From Flavobacteriales bacterium UBA7878 (GTDB lineage Bacteria; Bacteroidota; Bacteroidia; Flavobacteriales; Schleiferiaceae), in contig DLRW01000017.1 in NCBI GenBank assembly GCA_002501205.1, positions 38,636 to 79,170 of the forward strand: a stretch of 40,535 nt of DNA, written 5' to 3'. The notes below the pieces were generated by a model. That model ran no database searches, was not told the origin of the DNA, and saw only the letters and a list, made by a program, of their open reading frames with translations. The position numbers and the translations under genes are program-made. Below, one piece after another: positions 32,753-40,535 of this stretch. Numbering within the stretch: position 1 is the first letter of the stretch; every line of letters starts with the position of its first letter.

Positions 32753-34222
32753 TTATTTTTCTAAAGATTCTTGTACCAATTTGCTGGCTAATTTTGGATC
32801 GGCTTTGCCACGAGAGAGCTTCATTACTTCTCCCATGAATAAGCCGGTAAGGCCTTTTTTTCCGGCTTTGTATTCGGCAACCTTGTCTGGGTATTTGGCT
32901 AAAGCCGCATCCACCCAGCCTTGAAGCTCATCGGTATTGGATTCCTGAATTAAGTTTTTCTCTTCCGCTAATTGCCCCGCTGTTTTTTCGGGCTCTGCTA
33001 ATAAGGCTTTGAATAATTCACCGGTAGCAGCGGTATTACTCACTTTGCCCTCATCTACCAAGGCAATTAATTGAGCAATTTGCTCTGCTTTAAGCGGGAA
33101 GTCACTGATGTGAGCCGCTTTTTCATTCAACCAGGATTTAATGCTGCCCATAATCCAGTTGGCGGCCGACTTATAATTGTCGGTATGCTCAATGATTTGC
33201 TCGTAAAACAGAGCAATTTCTTTGCTATCCGTAAGTAAGGATGCATCATATTCGCTTAAGCCATGTTCACGATACTTGGCAAAAAGCTCTTTGGGAAGGG
33301 GAGGCATTTGCTCCTTCATTCCGCTTACATATTCTTCACTAACAATTACCGGTTGTAAGTCGGGTTCATTAAAATAGCGGTAATCATGCGCATCTTCCTT
33401 ATCCCGCAGCAACTGCGTTTTAGCACGTGCTGCATCATAGGTGAAGGTTTGCTGGGTAACCTTACCTCCGGATTCGATTAAGGCAATATGGCGATGTACC
33501 TCATAGTCGATGGCTTTCTGCACATTCCGGAAAGAGTTCATATTTTTCACCTCTACGCGGGTACCGAATTTTTCAGCGCCCACTTTACGAACAGAAATAT
33601 TTACGTCGCAACGCAAACTACCTTCTTCCATATTACCATCACTAATGTCGAGGTAGCGCACTAAACGCTGCATTTCGGTAAGGTATTGGTAGGCTTCTTC
33701 ACCAGAGCGGAAATCGGGTTCGGTAACAATTTCAAGCAATGGAACCCCGGCCCGGTTTAGGTCAATCAAAGTATTGAAGGGGTCAATATCATGCGAGCTC
33801 TTACCCGAATCTTCTTCCATGTGGATACGCGTAAGGTTAATGCGCTTGGGATTGCCATTATCATCTTTAACCTCAATAAAGCCACCATTACAAATTGGAG
33901 TTTTATCCTGAGTAATCTGATAGCCTTTGGGGAGGTCAGCGTAGAAATAGTTTTTACGGGCAAATTCATTCACTTCACGAATTTGCGCACCCACTGCCAA
34001 ACCTAATTTAACCGCGGCTTTCAAAGCCCCCTCATTAAACATGGGCAAAGTTCCCGGATGTCCGAGGGTAATCGGACTGGTTTGGGTATTGGGAGAAGCC
34101 CCGTATTCGGTAGGATCCGAAGAGTAGGCTTTACTCCGCGTATTAAGCTGAACGTGGATTTCGATACCGATAACCGGTTCGTATTGGGCCCTTAAATCGG
34201 CCGATACTTCATTTTTTGCCAT
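32753..34222 (-). CDS. gatB: Aspartyl/glutamyl-tRNA amidotransferase subunit B
   Basis: The 489-residue GatB is part of the GatCAB complex that converts Glu-tRNA(Gln) and Asp-tRNA(Asn) to the amide forms. The N-terminal catalytic cradle shows VIGIEIHVQL, TSPITLGHPGTLP, NRAGVPLLEIVTEPD and RCDVNISVR; the C-terminal YqeY-like tail is complete, ending with the GLTGLFMGEVMK segment. It lies 45 bases after lpxK. gatA and gatC are not in this window. Confidence 0.97.
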   Translation of the reverse strand: MAKNEVSADLRAQYEPVIGIEIHVQLNTRSKAYSSDPTEYGASPNTQTSPITLGHPGTLPMFNEGALKAAVKLGLAVGAQIREVNEFARKNYFYADLPKGYQITQDKTPICNGGFIEVKDDNGNPKRINLTRIHMEEDSGKSSHDIDPFNTLIDLNRAGVPLLEIVTEPDFRSGEEAYQYLTEMQRLVRYLDISDGNMEEGSLRCDVNISVRKVGAEKFGTRVEVKNMNSFRNVQKAIDYEVHRHIALIESGGKVTQQTFTYDAARAKTQLLRDKEDAHDYRYFNEPDLQPVIVSEEYVSGMKEQMPPLPKELFAKYREHGLSEYDASLLTDSKEIALFYEQIIEHTDNYKSAANWIMGSIKSWLNEKAAHISDFPLKAEQIAQLIALVDEGKVSNTAATGELFKALLAEPEKTAGQLAEEKNLIQESNTDELQGWVDAALAKYPDKVAEYKAGKKGLTGLFMGEVMKLSRGKADPKLASKLVQESLEK

Positions 34223-34267
34223 GGGTGCAAAGATGCGAAATGAATTTGGCTCTGAAGAAAGGGAAGA

Positions 34268-35281
34268 TCAGGAAAATAGGGACTCCAGGTCACTTAAAAG
34301 CAAGCTTTGGTCTGCAACACTGAAAATGGGTTCTACCGGAAGGCTGTATAAGGGATATTCAGCTTCAATGCTTGCCAATAATGGACCTAGTTTCACCCGA
34401 TCTTTATCGGTGCATAAGAGGGCGGCCTTGGCTTTTTTGGCTTCCGCCAGATGCGTCTTCAGCTCGGTTTCCGTAAAGGCATGATGATCGCGGTAGGAAT
34501 TGTTTTTCAGGATAGGATATTCCTTTTCCAAATAGTCGATCATTGCTTTAGTATCGGCAATTCCGGTAATCAAATGCAATGCTTTCCCTGGTTCCAATTC
34601 ATTTCCAAATTGATCACGAATCTTGCCGTATTTCAATTCACTGAATAATACCTGGGCTTGTGTATAGCGCGCTGTGGCCTGCACATAACTTTGCTTTAAA
34701 GCGGCATTTAAGTTCGTCGGGCATTTGGTGAAGATGACAAAATCCGCTCTTTCTGCCCCCTTTCGAGATTCACGTAAATAGCCAGCCGGCACCACATAGT
34801 CATTAAAGAAAGGTTGATCAAAGCGGCTGAGCATTATATAGCGATGAGCTTTTACATAGCGATGTTGAAAGGCATCATCAAGCAGGATGAGCTTCGATCC
34901 GGCAACTTCGGCGGCTTGCACTCCGGCTTTGCGCTTTTCCGATACCCAAACACGTACCGGAAACTTTTGGGCTATTTGCAGGGCTTCATCACCAAAGTCC
35001 TCGGCTCTTCCATTGGGCTGTACTTCCAACAGGCCTTTAGACTTGCGTCCATAGCCTCTGGAGACTACCGCTTTGGGTTCTGCGCTAAGCTGCTGGATTA
35101 AAAATTCTGTAAATGGAGTTTTACCAGTTCCCCCCATGCTTAAATTGCCAATGGCGATAGTGGGCACCTTGCTTTGGTAGCTTTCCAATCTACCCTCATC
35201 AAAGGCTCTGTTACGAGCTGTGGTAATTAGATCGTAAAGCATTCCAAAGGGGCGCAATAGTATTTTCAGGGCTGGATTCAA
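34268..35281 (-). CDS. lpxK: Tetraacyldisaccharide 4'-kinase
   Basis: The 337-residue inner-membrane kinase phosphorylates the lipid A precursor at the 4' position in the Raetz pathway. A membrane-interface helix at the N-terminus (LKILLRPFGMLYDLITTARN) is followed by the P-loop NLSMGGTGKTP (residues 46-56), and later the DDAFQHRYV motif typical of the family. The start is TTG at 35281; its last base pair with the miaA TGA forms a TTGA overlap, and the family-typical N-terminus begins here. The next ATG (35242) would remove part of the N-terminal helix. Confidence 0.95.
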   Translation of the reverse strand: MNPALKILLRPFGMLYDLITTARNRAFDEGRLESYQSKVPTIAIGNLSMGGTGKTPFTEFLIQQLSAEPKAVVSRGYGRKSKGLLEVQPNGRAEDFGDEALQIAQKFPVRVWVSEKRKAGVQAAEVAGSKLILLDDAFQHRYVKAHRYIMLSRFDQPFFNDYVVPAGYLRESRKGAERADFVIFTKCPTNLNAALKQSYVQATARYTQAQVLFSELKYGKIRDQFGNELEPGKALHLITGIADTKAMIDYLEKEYPILKNNSYRDHHAFTETELKTHLAEAKKAKAALLCTDKDRVKLGPLLASIEAEYPLYSLPVEPIFSVADQSLLLSDLESLFS

Positions 35282-36180
35282 GCTTTATTCATTAAGATCA
35301 TTTCCCAATCTTTGGGATGATACCATTCCATATTTTGCTCTCTGCGAAACCAGGTTATTTGTCGTTTGGCATAACGCCGACTGTTCTTTCGAATTTCATC
35401 CAGAGCAAATTCTAAATCGTAAGCTCCTTCAAAGTAGGGGAAGAGCTCTTTATAACCTACGGTTTGTAGGGCATTGAGTTCTTTAAAATCAATCAGGGGA
35501 CGGGCTTCTTCCAACAATCCTTCAGAGACCATTAAGCCTACCCGGCGATTGATGCGATCGTAAAGCTCACTTCTATCGAGTTCTAAACCAATTTTGCGCA
35601 CCGTATAGGGTAATTGCTTCTTCGCCTGATTGCGAAAGGAACTGTAGGGCTTACCGCTACTGCGAATCACTTCCAAAGCTCGAATCAAACGCTGGGGATT
35701 TTGAATATCCATTTGTGCAAAGTAGTCAGGGTCGCTGCCACGCAGTTCTTGCTGCAGGCTCTCTATGCCTTTATCATCCAATTCTGTTTGGAGTTCTTCG
35801 CGGATTCCGGCTGCTACTTCGGGCATTTCATCAAAGCCTTCAATTAAGGCTTTTAGATAGAGCCCGCTTCCACCTACCAAAATAAGGGTATCGTATTGCT
35901 GATGTAGTTTGGCAATGCGTATGGCGGCATCTTCCGCGAAAGCGGCCGCATTAAACTCATCCTTTACACTACGGTCCAGGATGAAATGATGCTTAACTCG
36001 CTGGCGTTCTTCCTCGTTGGGCGCTGCCGTACCAATGGGAATTTCACGGTAAAACTGTCGGGAGTCGAAGGAGAGAATCTCGGTTCCAAGGGCTTCAGCT
36101 AAATTTATTGCCACCGAAGTTTTTCCCACGGCTGTAGGTCCAGCAATACACCAGATCGATTTCTTAGAGTGCTGCGCCAC
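35278..36180 (-). CDS. miaA: tRNA dimethylallyltransferase
   Basis: The ~300-residue enzyme adds a dimethylallyl group to A37 of tRNAs that read UNN codons. It has the P-loop GPTAVGKTS near the N-terminus, D-S-R-Q-F-Y for tRNA binding (FDSRQFYREIPIGTAAP), GGSGLYLKAL and a C-terminal RYAKRQITWFRR motif. I chose GTG at 36180, which gives the family's short N-terminus and a 17-base overlap with the K+ channel gene; ATG 36222 (314 residues) or a longer form would put more foreign sequence before the P-loop. It overlaps lpxK by 4 bases. Confidence 0.93.
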   Translation of the reverse strand: MAQHSKKSIWCIAGPTAVGKTSVAINLAEALGTEILSFDSRQFYREIPIGTAAPNEEERQRVKHHFILDRSVKDEFNAAAFAEDAAIRIAKLHQQYDTLILVGGSGLYLKALIEGFDEMPEVAAGIREELQTELDDKGIESLQQELRGSDPDYFAQMDIQNPQRLIRALEVIRSSGKPYSSFRNQAKKQLPYTVRKIGLELDRSELYDRINRRVGLMVSEGLLEEARPLIDFKELNALQTVGYKELFPYFEGAYDLEFALDEIRKNSRRYAKRQITWFRREQNMEWYHPKDWEMILMNKA

Positions 36181-36985
36181 AGTGCTGACAGTATTTGGCT
36201 TGCATAGGGAGGCCCTCTGCATTACAATTGGAACAGCTTTTACTACTGCTGGATTCTTCCTTGCTTTGGCTGCGAGTGATTTCTGAAGTAACAATCCCTG
36301 TGGGTACGGCAATTACACCATAGCCCATAATCATAATCACTGAGGCAATGAATTGCCCAAGGGGAGTAGCAGGACTAATATCGCCATAGCCCACCGTGGT
36401 GAGGGTTACGATGCACCAATAGATACTAACGGGAATACTCTTAAAGCCATTTTCCGGACCTTCAACCAGGTACATCACCGTGCCCATGATAAAGTTGATG
36501 CAGATCACCGCAATGAGGAAAACCGCAATTTTATGTCGTGATGCCCGCAAGGCGGTTCCCAATACATTGGCTTCACCAATAAAGCGCACCATTTTCAACA
36601 CTCGGAATACCCGTAATAATCGCAAACTGCGAATTACAATGAAATACTGGGCACCTCCTAAAACCATAGCTAAATAGGAGGGTAGGGTAGAAACCAAATC
36701 GATAATGCCATAAAAGCTCCAGACATAGGTGATGGGGCGTTTAACGATGGCCAATCGAACCAAATACTCAATAGAAAAGAGAACGGTGAAAAACCATTCC
36801 AGCATCACAAATTGCTCCTGATACTGGGCCCGGAGTTTCGGGACGCTTTCCAGCATAATTACCAGCAAACTGCTTAAAATGGCGATTAAGAGGAGTACAT
36901 CGAATCGTCGACCCGCGGGAGTGTCCGATTCGAAAATAATGTGATACCATTTCTTTCTCCAGTCTTTTTCTGCGGGTTCCAGCAT
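36164..36985 (-). CDS. Voltage-gated-type potassium channel with C-terminal zinc ribbon
   Basis: The 273-residue protein is a six-helix cation channel of the Kv type. S4 has positive residues every third position (R119, R122, R125, R128, K131, R134), and the pore has the K+ filter TVGYGD (197-202). The C-terminus after S6 carries a Ser-rich linker and a zinc-ribbon-like CxxC pair, C251/C254 and C266/C269 (CSNCNAEGLP...CQHCG). This tail is the unusual part; its function could be redox or metal sensing or assembly, which is inference. The gene overlaps the permease stop by one base and the miaA start by 17. Confidence 0.93.
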   Translation of the reverse strand: MLEPAEKDWRKKWYHIIFESDTPAGRRFDVLLLIAILSSLLVIMLESVPKLRAQYQEQFVMLEWFFTVLFSIEYLVRLAIVKRPITYVWSFYGIIDLVSTLPSYLAMVLGGAQYFIVIRSLRLLRVFRVLKMVRFIGEANVLGTALRASRHKIAVFLIAVICINFIMGTVMYLVEGPENGFKSIPVSIYWCIVTLTTVGYGDISPATPLGQFIASVIMIMGYGVIAVPTGIVTSEITRSQSKEESSSSKSCSNCNAEGLPMQAKYCQHCGAAL

Positions 36986-37824
36986 TAAAGGTCTCTTTTG
37001 CGGATCAAGAAATAGGAACTAAACAAAAATACCAAACTGTAAGCCAGAGAAACCCACCACATATGCCAGTTTAAGCTGGGAGCTTCTCGTTGACCAAAGA
37101 AATCGAGAATACGACTTATGGGTTCCGGTACCAGACTCCGAGAGGGGCGAGTAGGTAGGTAATCAAAAAGGGCCTCACCAGGTTCGCTGAGCCAATAGCC
37201 TAAAAACTGTTCTACTACATAGTAGTACATAATGAGAATTACAATGGTAATCACACTCTTTTTAGTCAGGAAACCCAGGAATAAGGCCATACAAAGGATA
37301 AAAAAGGTCTCCATGAAATAGCCGATCAGGAAACTGCTTTCGGCCCAAAGGTTCGCTTCGGCCATATCGTTATTGGCATAAGCTAAAACCACAATGGTAA
37401 TTCCTACAACTATTGTACTGAGTACAGAGAAGAGGACCAGGGTAAAAACCTTGGATAGGAAAAACTGACCTACCGAAAGGCCATCGATAATATTTTGACG
37501 ATAGGTACGGTACTCAAATTCGGAGCTCACGAAGAAGAGCAGCAAGAAAGCCGGAATAAACTTGAAGAAACTGGCCCAGAAGGTGGCGTTTTGCCAGATC
37601 AAGGGTAAACGATAAAAGCCTGCTTCTTCGAAAGTTCGAGGGAGTAGCATCATGGCCATGCCGGCATCGGCAGCATCCTCAGCTTTGGGCCCGCCACCAG
37701 GAAGTGGAATTTTGCCAAAGGTCCATAGTAAGACCGATAATAATACCAGGAAAAGACCCATGCCCCACCAGAAAAAACGGTGGGTGCGCAGCTTATACCA
37801 TTCAATTGCAATGAGACGCATCAT
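36985..37824 (-). CDS. ABC-2 type transporter permease
   Basis: The 279-residue inner-membrane protein has about six hydrophobic segments and starts with the typical EWYKLRTHRFFWW region of ABC-2 permeases. It overlaps the ATP-binding gene by four bases (ATGA) and must be its partner; a role in export of a small molecule, lipid or in gliding-like functions (GldF-like permeases are distant relatives) cannot be told apart. Substrate unknown. Confidence 0.88.
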   Translation of the reverse strand: MMRLIAIEWYKLRTHRFFWWGMGLFLVLLSVLLWTFGKIPLPGGGPKAEDAADAGMAMMLLPRTFEEAGFYRLPLIWQNATFWASFFKFIPAFLLLFFVSSEFEYRTYRQNIIDGLSVGQFFLSKVFTLVLFSVLSTIVVGITIVVLAYANNDMAEANLWAESSFLIGYFMETFFILCMALFLGFLTKKSVITIVILIMYYYVVEQFLGYWLSEPGEALFDYLPTRPSRSLVPEPISRILDFFGQREAPSLNWHMWWVSLAYSLVFLFSSYFLIRKRDL

Positions 37825-38711
37825 GAGTCGATCAGTTTTAAAAATCCTTCTTCTAAGCCCGCTTGCTTAATCTCCAGGTGATTGAGGAAAACCTGGCGCT
37901 CGGCCAGCCATTGATTGAGCTCTTCCGCTTTCAATTCGGGATCAATTTCCAAATCGAAGAAATGCCCATCTCTATGTATGTTTTGAATTTGTGGATGCTG
38001 ACTTAATAGCGCTTCCAATTGAGAATCATTATTGGCTTTAATGCGCAATAAAGCGGCATCTCCTGATAATTCAGAAGCCAGGCCTTCGAAGCGTAATACT
38101 CCATTTTGCAATACCACTACATGTTCGCATACCTTTTCTACCACGGCCAAAATGTGACTGGCCATGAGCACGGTAATTCCACGGGCAGCAATATCCATAA
38201 TAAGCTGTCGAACTTCAGCAATACCTCTGGGATCTAATCCATTGGTAGGCTCATCTAAAACCAAAACTTCAGGATTGCCTAAAAGGGCCGAAGCAATAGC
38301 CAGGCGTTGTTTCATGCCCAGGGAATAGGTCTTGAACTTATCATCTGCTCGATCTAGGAGCTTAACCTGTTCCAGTACTTCCTCAATATTGGGCTCCTTG
38401 ATTTGCTTCACCTTGGCGGCCAGAGTCAAATTTTGACGGGCCGTCATGTAAGGGTAGAAATTAGGCGTTTCCAATAGAGCACCAATATGTTTCTTGGCTT
38501 CTTGAGGAGATAAATTATCGAACCAAGAAAAGGAGCCGGAGAGCGGTTGAATCACTCCCAGTATCATTCCCAAGGTGGTAGTTTTTCCGCTGCCATTGGG
38601 ACCAAGAATCCCAAAAACACTGCCCTTGGGGACCGCGAAACTAACTTCGTTCACCGCTTTAATGCGGCCATAATGTTTGCTGAGCTTTTCGAGCTTTAAG
38701 ACGGTATCCAA
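37821..38711 (-). CDS. ABC transporter ATP-binding protein
   Basis: The 296-residue ATPase has Walker A GPNGSGKTT (37-45), signature YSLGMKQR (129-136), Walker B VLVLDEP (149-155) and an H-loop in MASHIL. It pairs with the ABC-2 permease next door, and the domain after ~residue 215 is a family-typical C-terminal extension. No ATG fits: the frame starts at TTG 38711, with a stop a few codons upstream. That TTG coincides with the end of TAAATTTG (38716-38709), a promoter-like box that would be too close to the start to be used for it. It is the first gene of the seven-gene minus run. Confidence 0.92.
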   Translation of the reverse strand: MDTVLKLEKLSKHYGRIKAVNEVSFAVPKGSVFGILGPNGSGKTTTLGMILGVIQPLSGSFSWFDNLSPQEAKKHIGALLETPNFYPYMTARQNLTLAAKVKQIKEPNIEEVLEQVKLLDRADDKFKTYSLGMKQRLAIASALLGNPEVLVLDEPTNGLDPRGIAEVRQLIMDIAARGITVLMASHILAVVEKVCEHVVVLQNGVLRFEGLASELSGDAALLRIKANNDSQLEALLSQHPQIQNIHRDGHFFDLEIDPELKAEELNQWLAERQVFLNHLEIKQAGLEEGFLKLIDS

Positions 38712-38782
38712 ATTTAGACGGGCTTAAAAATGAGCGGAAAATTTCGTAAATTTAAAAACATCATAAACATAAAAGAGGGGCT

Positions 38783-39085
38783 ATGGGAAACAATACCAAT
38801 CCGATTAAACGCATTGATAAAGAGTTGATCGACAATCTGCGCTTTCCAGCGCAGGAAGTATTATCCCGAGCAGAAGATTTAAACGAACGAAAGTTGGTAT
38901 TGCATCGCGCAACCAGCTTAGGAAATTTACAAAAGCATAAAGTTTTAATCCGCTTTGAGGATGAGGATGGACTTAAAGAGGTGTATACCACCATTTGGGC
39001 CATCACTGATAATAAAGTGCTACTAAAAGCCGGACGTTTAATTCCCGTACATCGTATACACTCGGTAGAGATCAGCTACTCTTGA
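38783..39085 (+). CDS. Conserved small protein of unknown function
   Basis: The 100-residue protein is highly charged with no signal or membrane segment. The C-terminal half (KHKVLIRFEDEDG, YTTIWAITDNKVLLKAGRLIPVHRIHSVEI) suggests a small beta-barrel, and I recall similar short proteins widely in Bacteroidota without a function. It diverges from the ABC ATPase gene across a 71-base AT-rich gap and overlaps the converging pRiA4b ORF-3-like gene by ten bases. The beta-barrel shape hints at nucleic acid binding; that is inference. Confidence 0.72.
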   Translation: MGNNTNPIKRIDKELIDNLRFPAQEVLSRAEDLNERKLVLHRATSLGNLQKHKVLIRFEDEDGLKEVYTTIWAITDNKVLLKAGRLIPVHRIHSVEISYS

Positions 39086-39561
39086 TAGTCGTCAAAATCG
39101 TTAAATTCATCGAGGTCCAGGTCCAGATCACCAAAAAGATCATTAGACCCTTGGGCCTCGGGTCTTTTTGGGGCTTCCTCTGGTCGCATTCCCTGAATTA
39201 ATACCACCTTACTGCGTTCGGTTTCCGGGCCTTCAGCAGAGAGCACTTCCAGGAAGAAGGTCCACATCTCCAAAAAGTCATACACATAAAGCAATCGATC
39301 TCCCTCTTCGCCTAATACATGCTGTACCTGCAAGTCTTTCATGCTGGTTTGGCGCTCATCAAAAGGCATCAAGGGGATTTCATGTCCTTGCTCCCAGTCT
39401 TCATTGCTATGGTAGAAACTAGCCATTTCACCCGGGCTAAGTTGAAAGCTTTGCAGAATGGCTAAATGCAGTTGATCTAAATTGAGGTCTGCGGGTACGA
39501 GAAGGTCACGTAATACATCTTCTTCCTCCCAGTCGAGGACCACTCGTATTTTAATGCTCAT
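39076..39561 (-). CDS. Plasmid pRiA4b ORF-3-like (IS1096 TnpR-like passenger) family protein
   Basis: The 161-residue protein resembles the pRiA4b ORF-3 family: an N-terminal IKIRVVLDWEEEDVLRDLLVPADLNLDQLHLAILQSF region with the LHxAI-type helix, and a middle DRLLYVYDFLEMWTF motif. The last ~25 residues are an acidic tail (DLDLDLDEFNDFDDY). Family members are often annotated near mobile elements, but no transposase is here. It overlaps the converging small gene by ten bases and the CCA gene by 11. The molecular role is unknown. Confidence 0.82.
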   Translation of the reverse strand: MSIKIRVVLDWEEEDVLRDLLVPADLNLDQLHLAILQSFQLSPGEMASFYHSNEDWEQGHEIPLMPFDERQTSMKDLQVQHVLGEEGDRLLYVYDFLEMWTFFLEVLSAEGPETERSKVVLIQGMRPEEAPKRPEAQGSNDLFGDLDLDLDEFNDFDDYQE

Positions 39562-40535
39562 GATCTAATTTTGGTTCCAGGCCCATAGAACGGGCTTTAT
39601 CGTATAAAAAGCGTAAGGCTTGTTCGCGATCGTTTTCGATTTCTCCGTCTAAGATAGCATCCTTAACCGCGCTTTTCAAGTTTCCAATTTCCGGACCGGG
39701 CTTTAAATCAAAGATTTGCATGATTTCCATGCCATCCACCGGAGGTTGAAACTGACGCAAACGGTCCTTTTCTTCCACTTCGATTAACTTATCGCGTACC
39801 TCTTGATATTTAGCCAGATAGCGCTTTTTCTTCTTTTCATTGCGAGTGGTTAAATCGGACTCACAAAGAATCATCAATTCATCAATATCTTCTCCGGCAT
39901 CAAATAAAAGCCGGCGGGCTGCAGAGTCGGTTGCCTGTTCCTCCGCCACTGCCTGGGGGCGAGAACTTAGCAATACCATTTTCTGCACGTATTTCATGGG
40001 CTCACCGAGGGGCAATTTTAAACGACGGAAGATCTTCCTCACCATTTTAGAACCTACAAACTCATGACTATGGAAGGTCCAGCCGGTGCCCTTCACAAAT
40101 TTCTTGGTAGGTGGTTTGCCAATATCATGAAAGAGGGCCGCGTAGCGCAACCAAAGGTTTTCACTGCGAGCAGCCACATTATCCACGACAATGGCGGTAT
40201 GGTAAAAATTGTCTTTATGACTTTGTCCTTCCAGTTCTTCAACTCCGGCAAGGTCTACAACTTCGGGGAGGAAATGCTGCAGTAATCCGGTGCGATAAAG
40301 GAGGATTAAGCCTTTGGAAGGCTTGGGAGAGGCCATAATTTTATGGAGTTCGTCTACGATGCGCTCCATGCTGATGATCTCCAATCGCTGATTTTGGCTG
40401 CGAATCGCTTGCAAACACTCATCGGTAATGGTGAAGTCTAATTGGGTGGCAAAGCGAATGGCGCGCATCATCCGCAAGGGATCATCGCTAAAGGTGATTT
40501 CGGGATCTAAGGGGGTACGGATGATACCCTCATTC
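39551..40535 (-). CDS. CCA tRNA nucleotidyltransferase with HD domain, N-terminus outside the window
   Basis: The frame continues without a stop to base 40535, so at least 328 residues of the C-terminal part are visible and the catalytic GS-DxD head is cut off. The visible part starts in the nucleotide-recognition region (DDPLRMMRAIRFATQL), then tRNA-binding helices, and an HD domain with YAALFHDIGKPPT and FHSHEF. Such proteins add or repair the 3' CCA of tRNAs and may hydrolyse 2',3'-cyclic phosphates through the HD domain. Both tRNA genes at the window's other end have a visible or expected encoded CCA, so this enzyme would mainly repair. Confidence 0.93.
   Translation of the reverse strand, partial: NEGIIRTPLDPEITFSDDPLRMMRAIRFATQLDFTITDECLQAIRSQNQRLEIISMERIVDELHKIMASPKPSKGLILLYRTGLLQHFLPEVVDLAGVEELEGQSHKDNFYHTAIVVDNVAARSENLWLRYAALFHDIGKPPTKKFVKGTGWTFHSHEFVGSKMVRKIFRRLKLPLGEPMKYVQKMVLLSSRPQAVAEEQATDSAARRLLFDAGEDIDELMILCESDLTTRNEKKKKRYLAKYQEVRDKLIEVEEKDRLRQFQPPVDGMEIMQIFDLKPGPEIGNLKSAVKDAILDGEIENDREQALRFLYDKARSMGLEPKLDHEH

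Noticed and set aside
32841..32869. Hairpin AAGCCGG...CCGGCTT with a T-run in gatB
   Set aside because: The T-run lies in the loop, not after the stem, on the plus strand, and the region codes for a conserved GatB C-terminal motif.
38709..38716. TAAATTTG box on the minus strand as promoter of the ABC ATPase gene
   Set aside because: Its last three bases are the TTG start codon, so transcription would begin inside the gene; it is more likely a chance match.
39076..39561. Mobile element suggested by the IS1096 TnpR-like family name
   Set aside because: No transposase, terminal inverted repeats or target duplication are seen nearby; the family name alone is not evidence of mobility.

Overview
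The window looks like chromosomal DNA of a marine-type Bacteroidota, most likely a Flavobacteriales relative (Cryomorphaceae/Schleiferiaceae-like, an inference from protein character only). The signs are four proteins with C-terminal type IX secretion (T9SS) sorting domains, a GWxTD protein, bacillithiol-linked YtxJ, TlpA-like lipoproteins with a DUF4369-like N-terminus, promoter boxes of the Bacteroidota form TTG-N19-TAnnTTTG, and almost no Shine-Dalgarno sequences. I see no phage, insertion sequence, CRISPR array or rRNA.

Layout. 1-143: two abutting tRNAs (Pro, Ser) on the minus strand with a textbook promoter. 449-5721: a plus-strand metal-handling block with a CDF exporter, an AraC regulator, a transglutaminase-like protein, an HMA-AraC fusion regulator and the copper ATPase CopA. 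6207-8708: a low-GC gene for a secreted GH16 enzyme carrying a predicted seven-bladed propeller and a T9SS tail. 8784-10746 (minus): thiolase and an NlpC/P60 peptidase. 10918-13017: a 7TM-HD (PgpH-type) c-di-AMP phosphodiesterase. 13014-17339 (minus): T9SS M1 aminopeptidase, two small unknown proteins and a GH53 galactanase lipoprotein. 17439-20454: O-antigen-ligase-like protein with TPRs and a small T9SS protein. 20677-25029 (minus): ung, an Omp85-type barrel, GWxTD protein and an RlmB-type methyltransferase. 25119-27222: a 40-residue lipoprotein, ytxJ, a barrel-like protein and lipA. 27283-30438: a large Asp-box T9SS protein. 30588-31580: GAPDH. 31563-38711 (minus): a seven-gene run of ABC ATPase, permease, K+ channel, miaA, lpxK, gatB and a thioredoxin lipoprotein. 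38783-40535: a conserved small protein, a pRiA4b ORF-3-like protein and the truncated CCA/HD nucleotidyltransferase gene.

How parts fit. The copper block pairs an exporter with a regulator that itself carries a metal-binding HMA domain; three CCAT motifs on one helical face lie between them. GH16 and GH53 enzymes, the M1 peptidase and the T9SS proteins suggest scavenging of algal or plant polymers. The minus-strand runs are tightly packed: many genes overlap by 1-45 bases and several use TTG or GTG starts.

The most unusual structural feature is two intrinsic terminators that lie inside coding sequence. One, pointing minus, sits within the GAPDH reading frame about 210 bases past the end of the seven-gene run. 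The other, with a UUCG loop, is inside the signal-peptide codons of the GH53 gene. No completely new multi-gene system is obvious. The best candidates for something undescribed are these embedded terminators, the small Cys-Pro-Ala-Tyr lipoprotein next to ytxJ, and the K+ channel with a C-terminal zinc ribbon.
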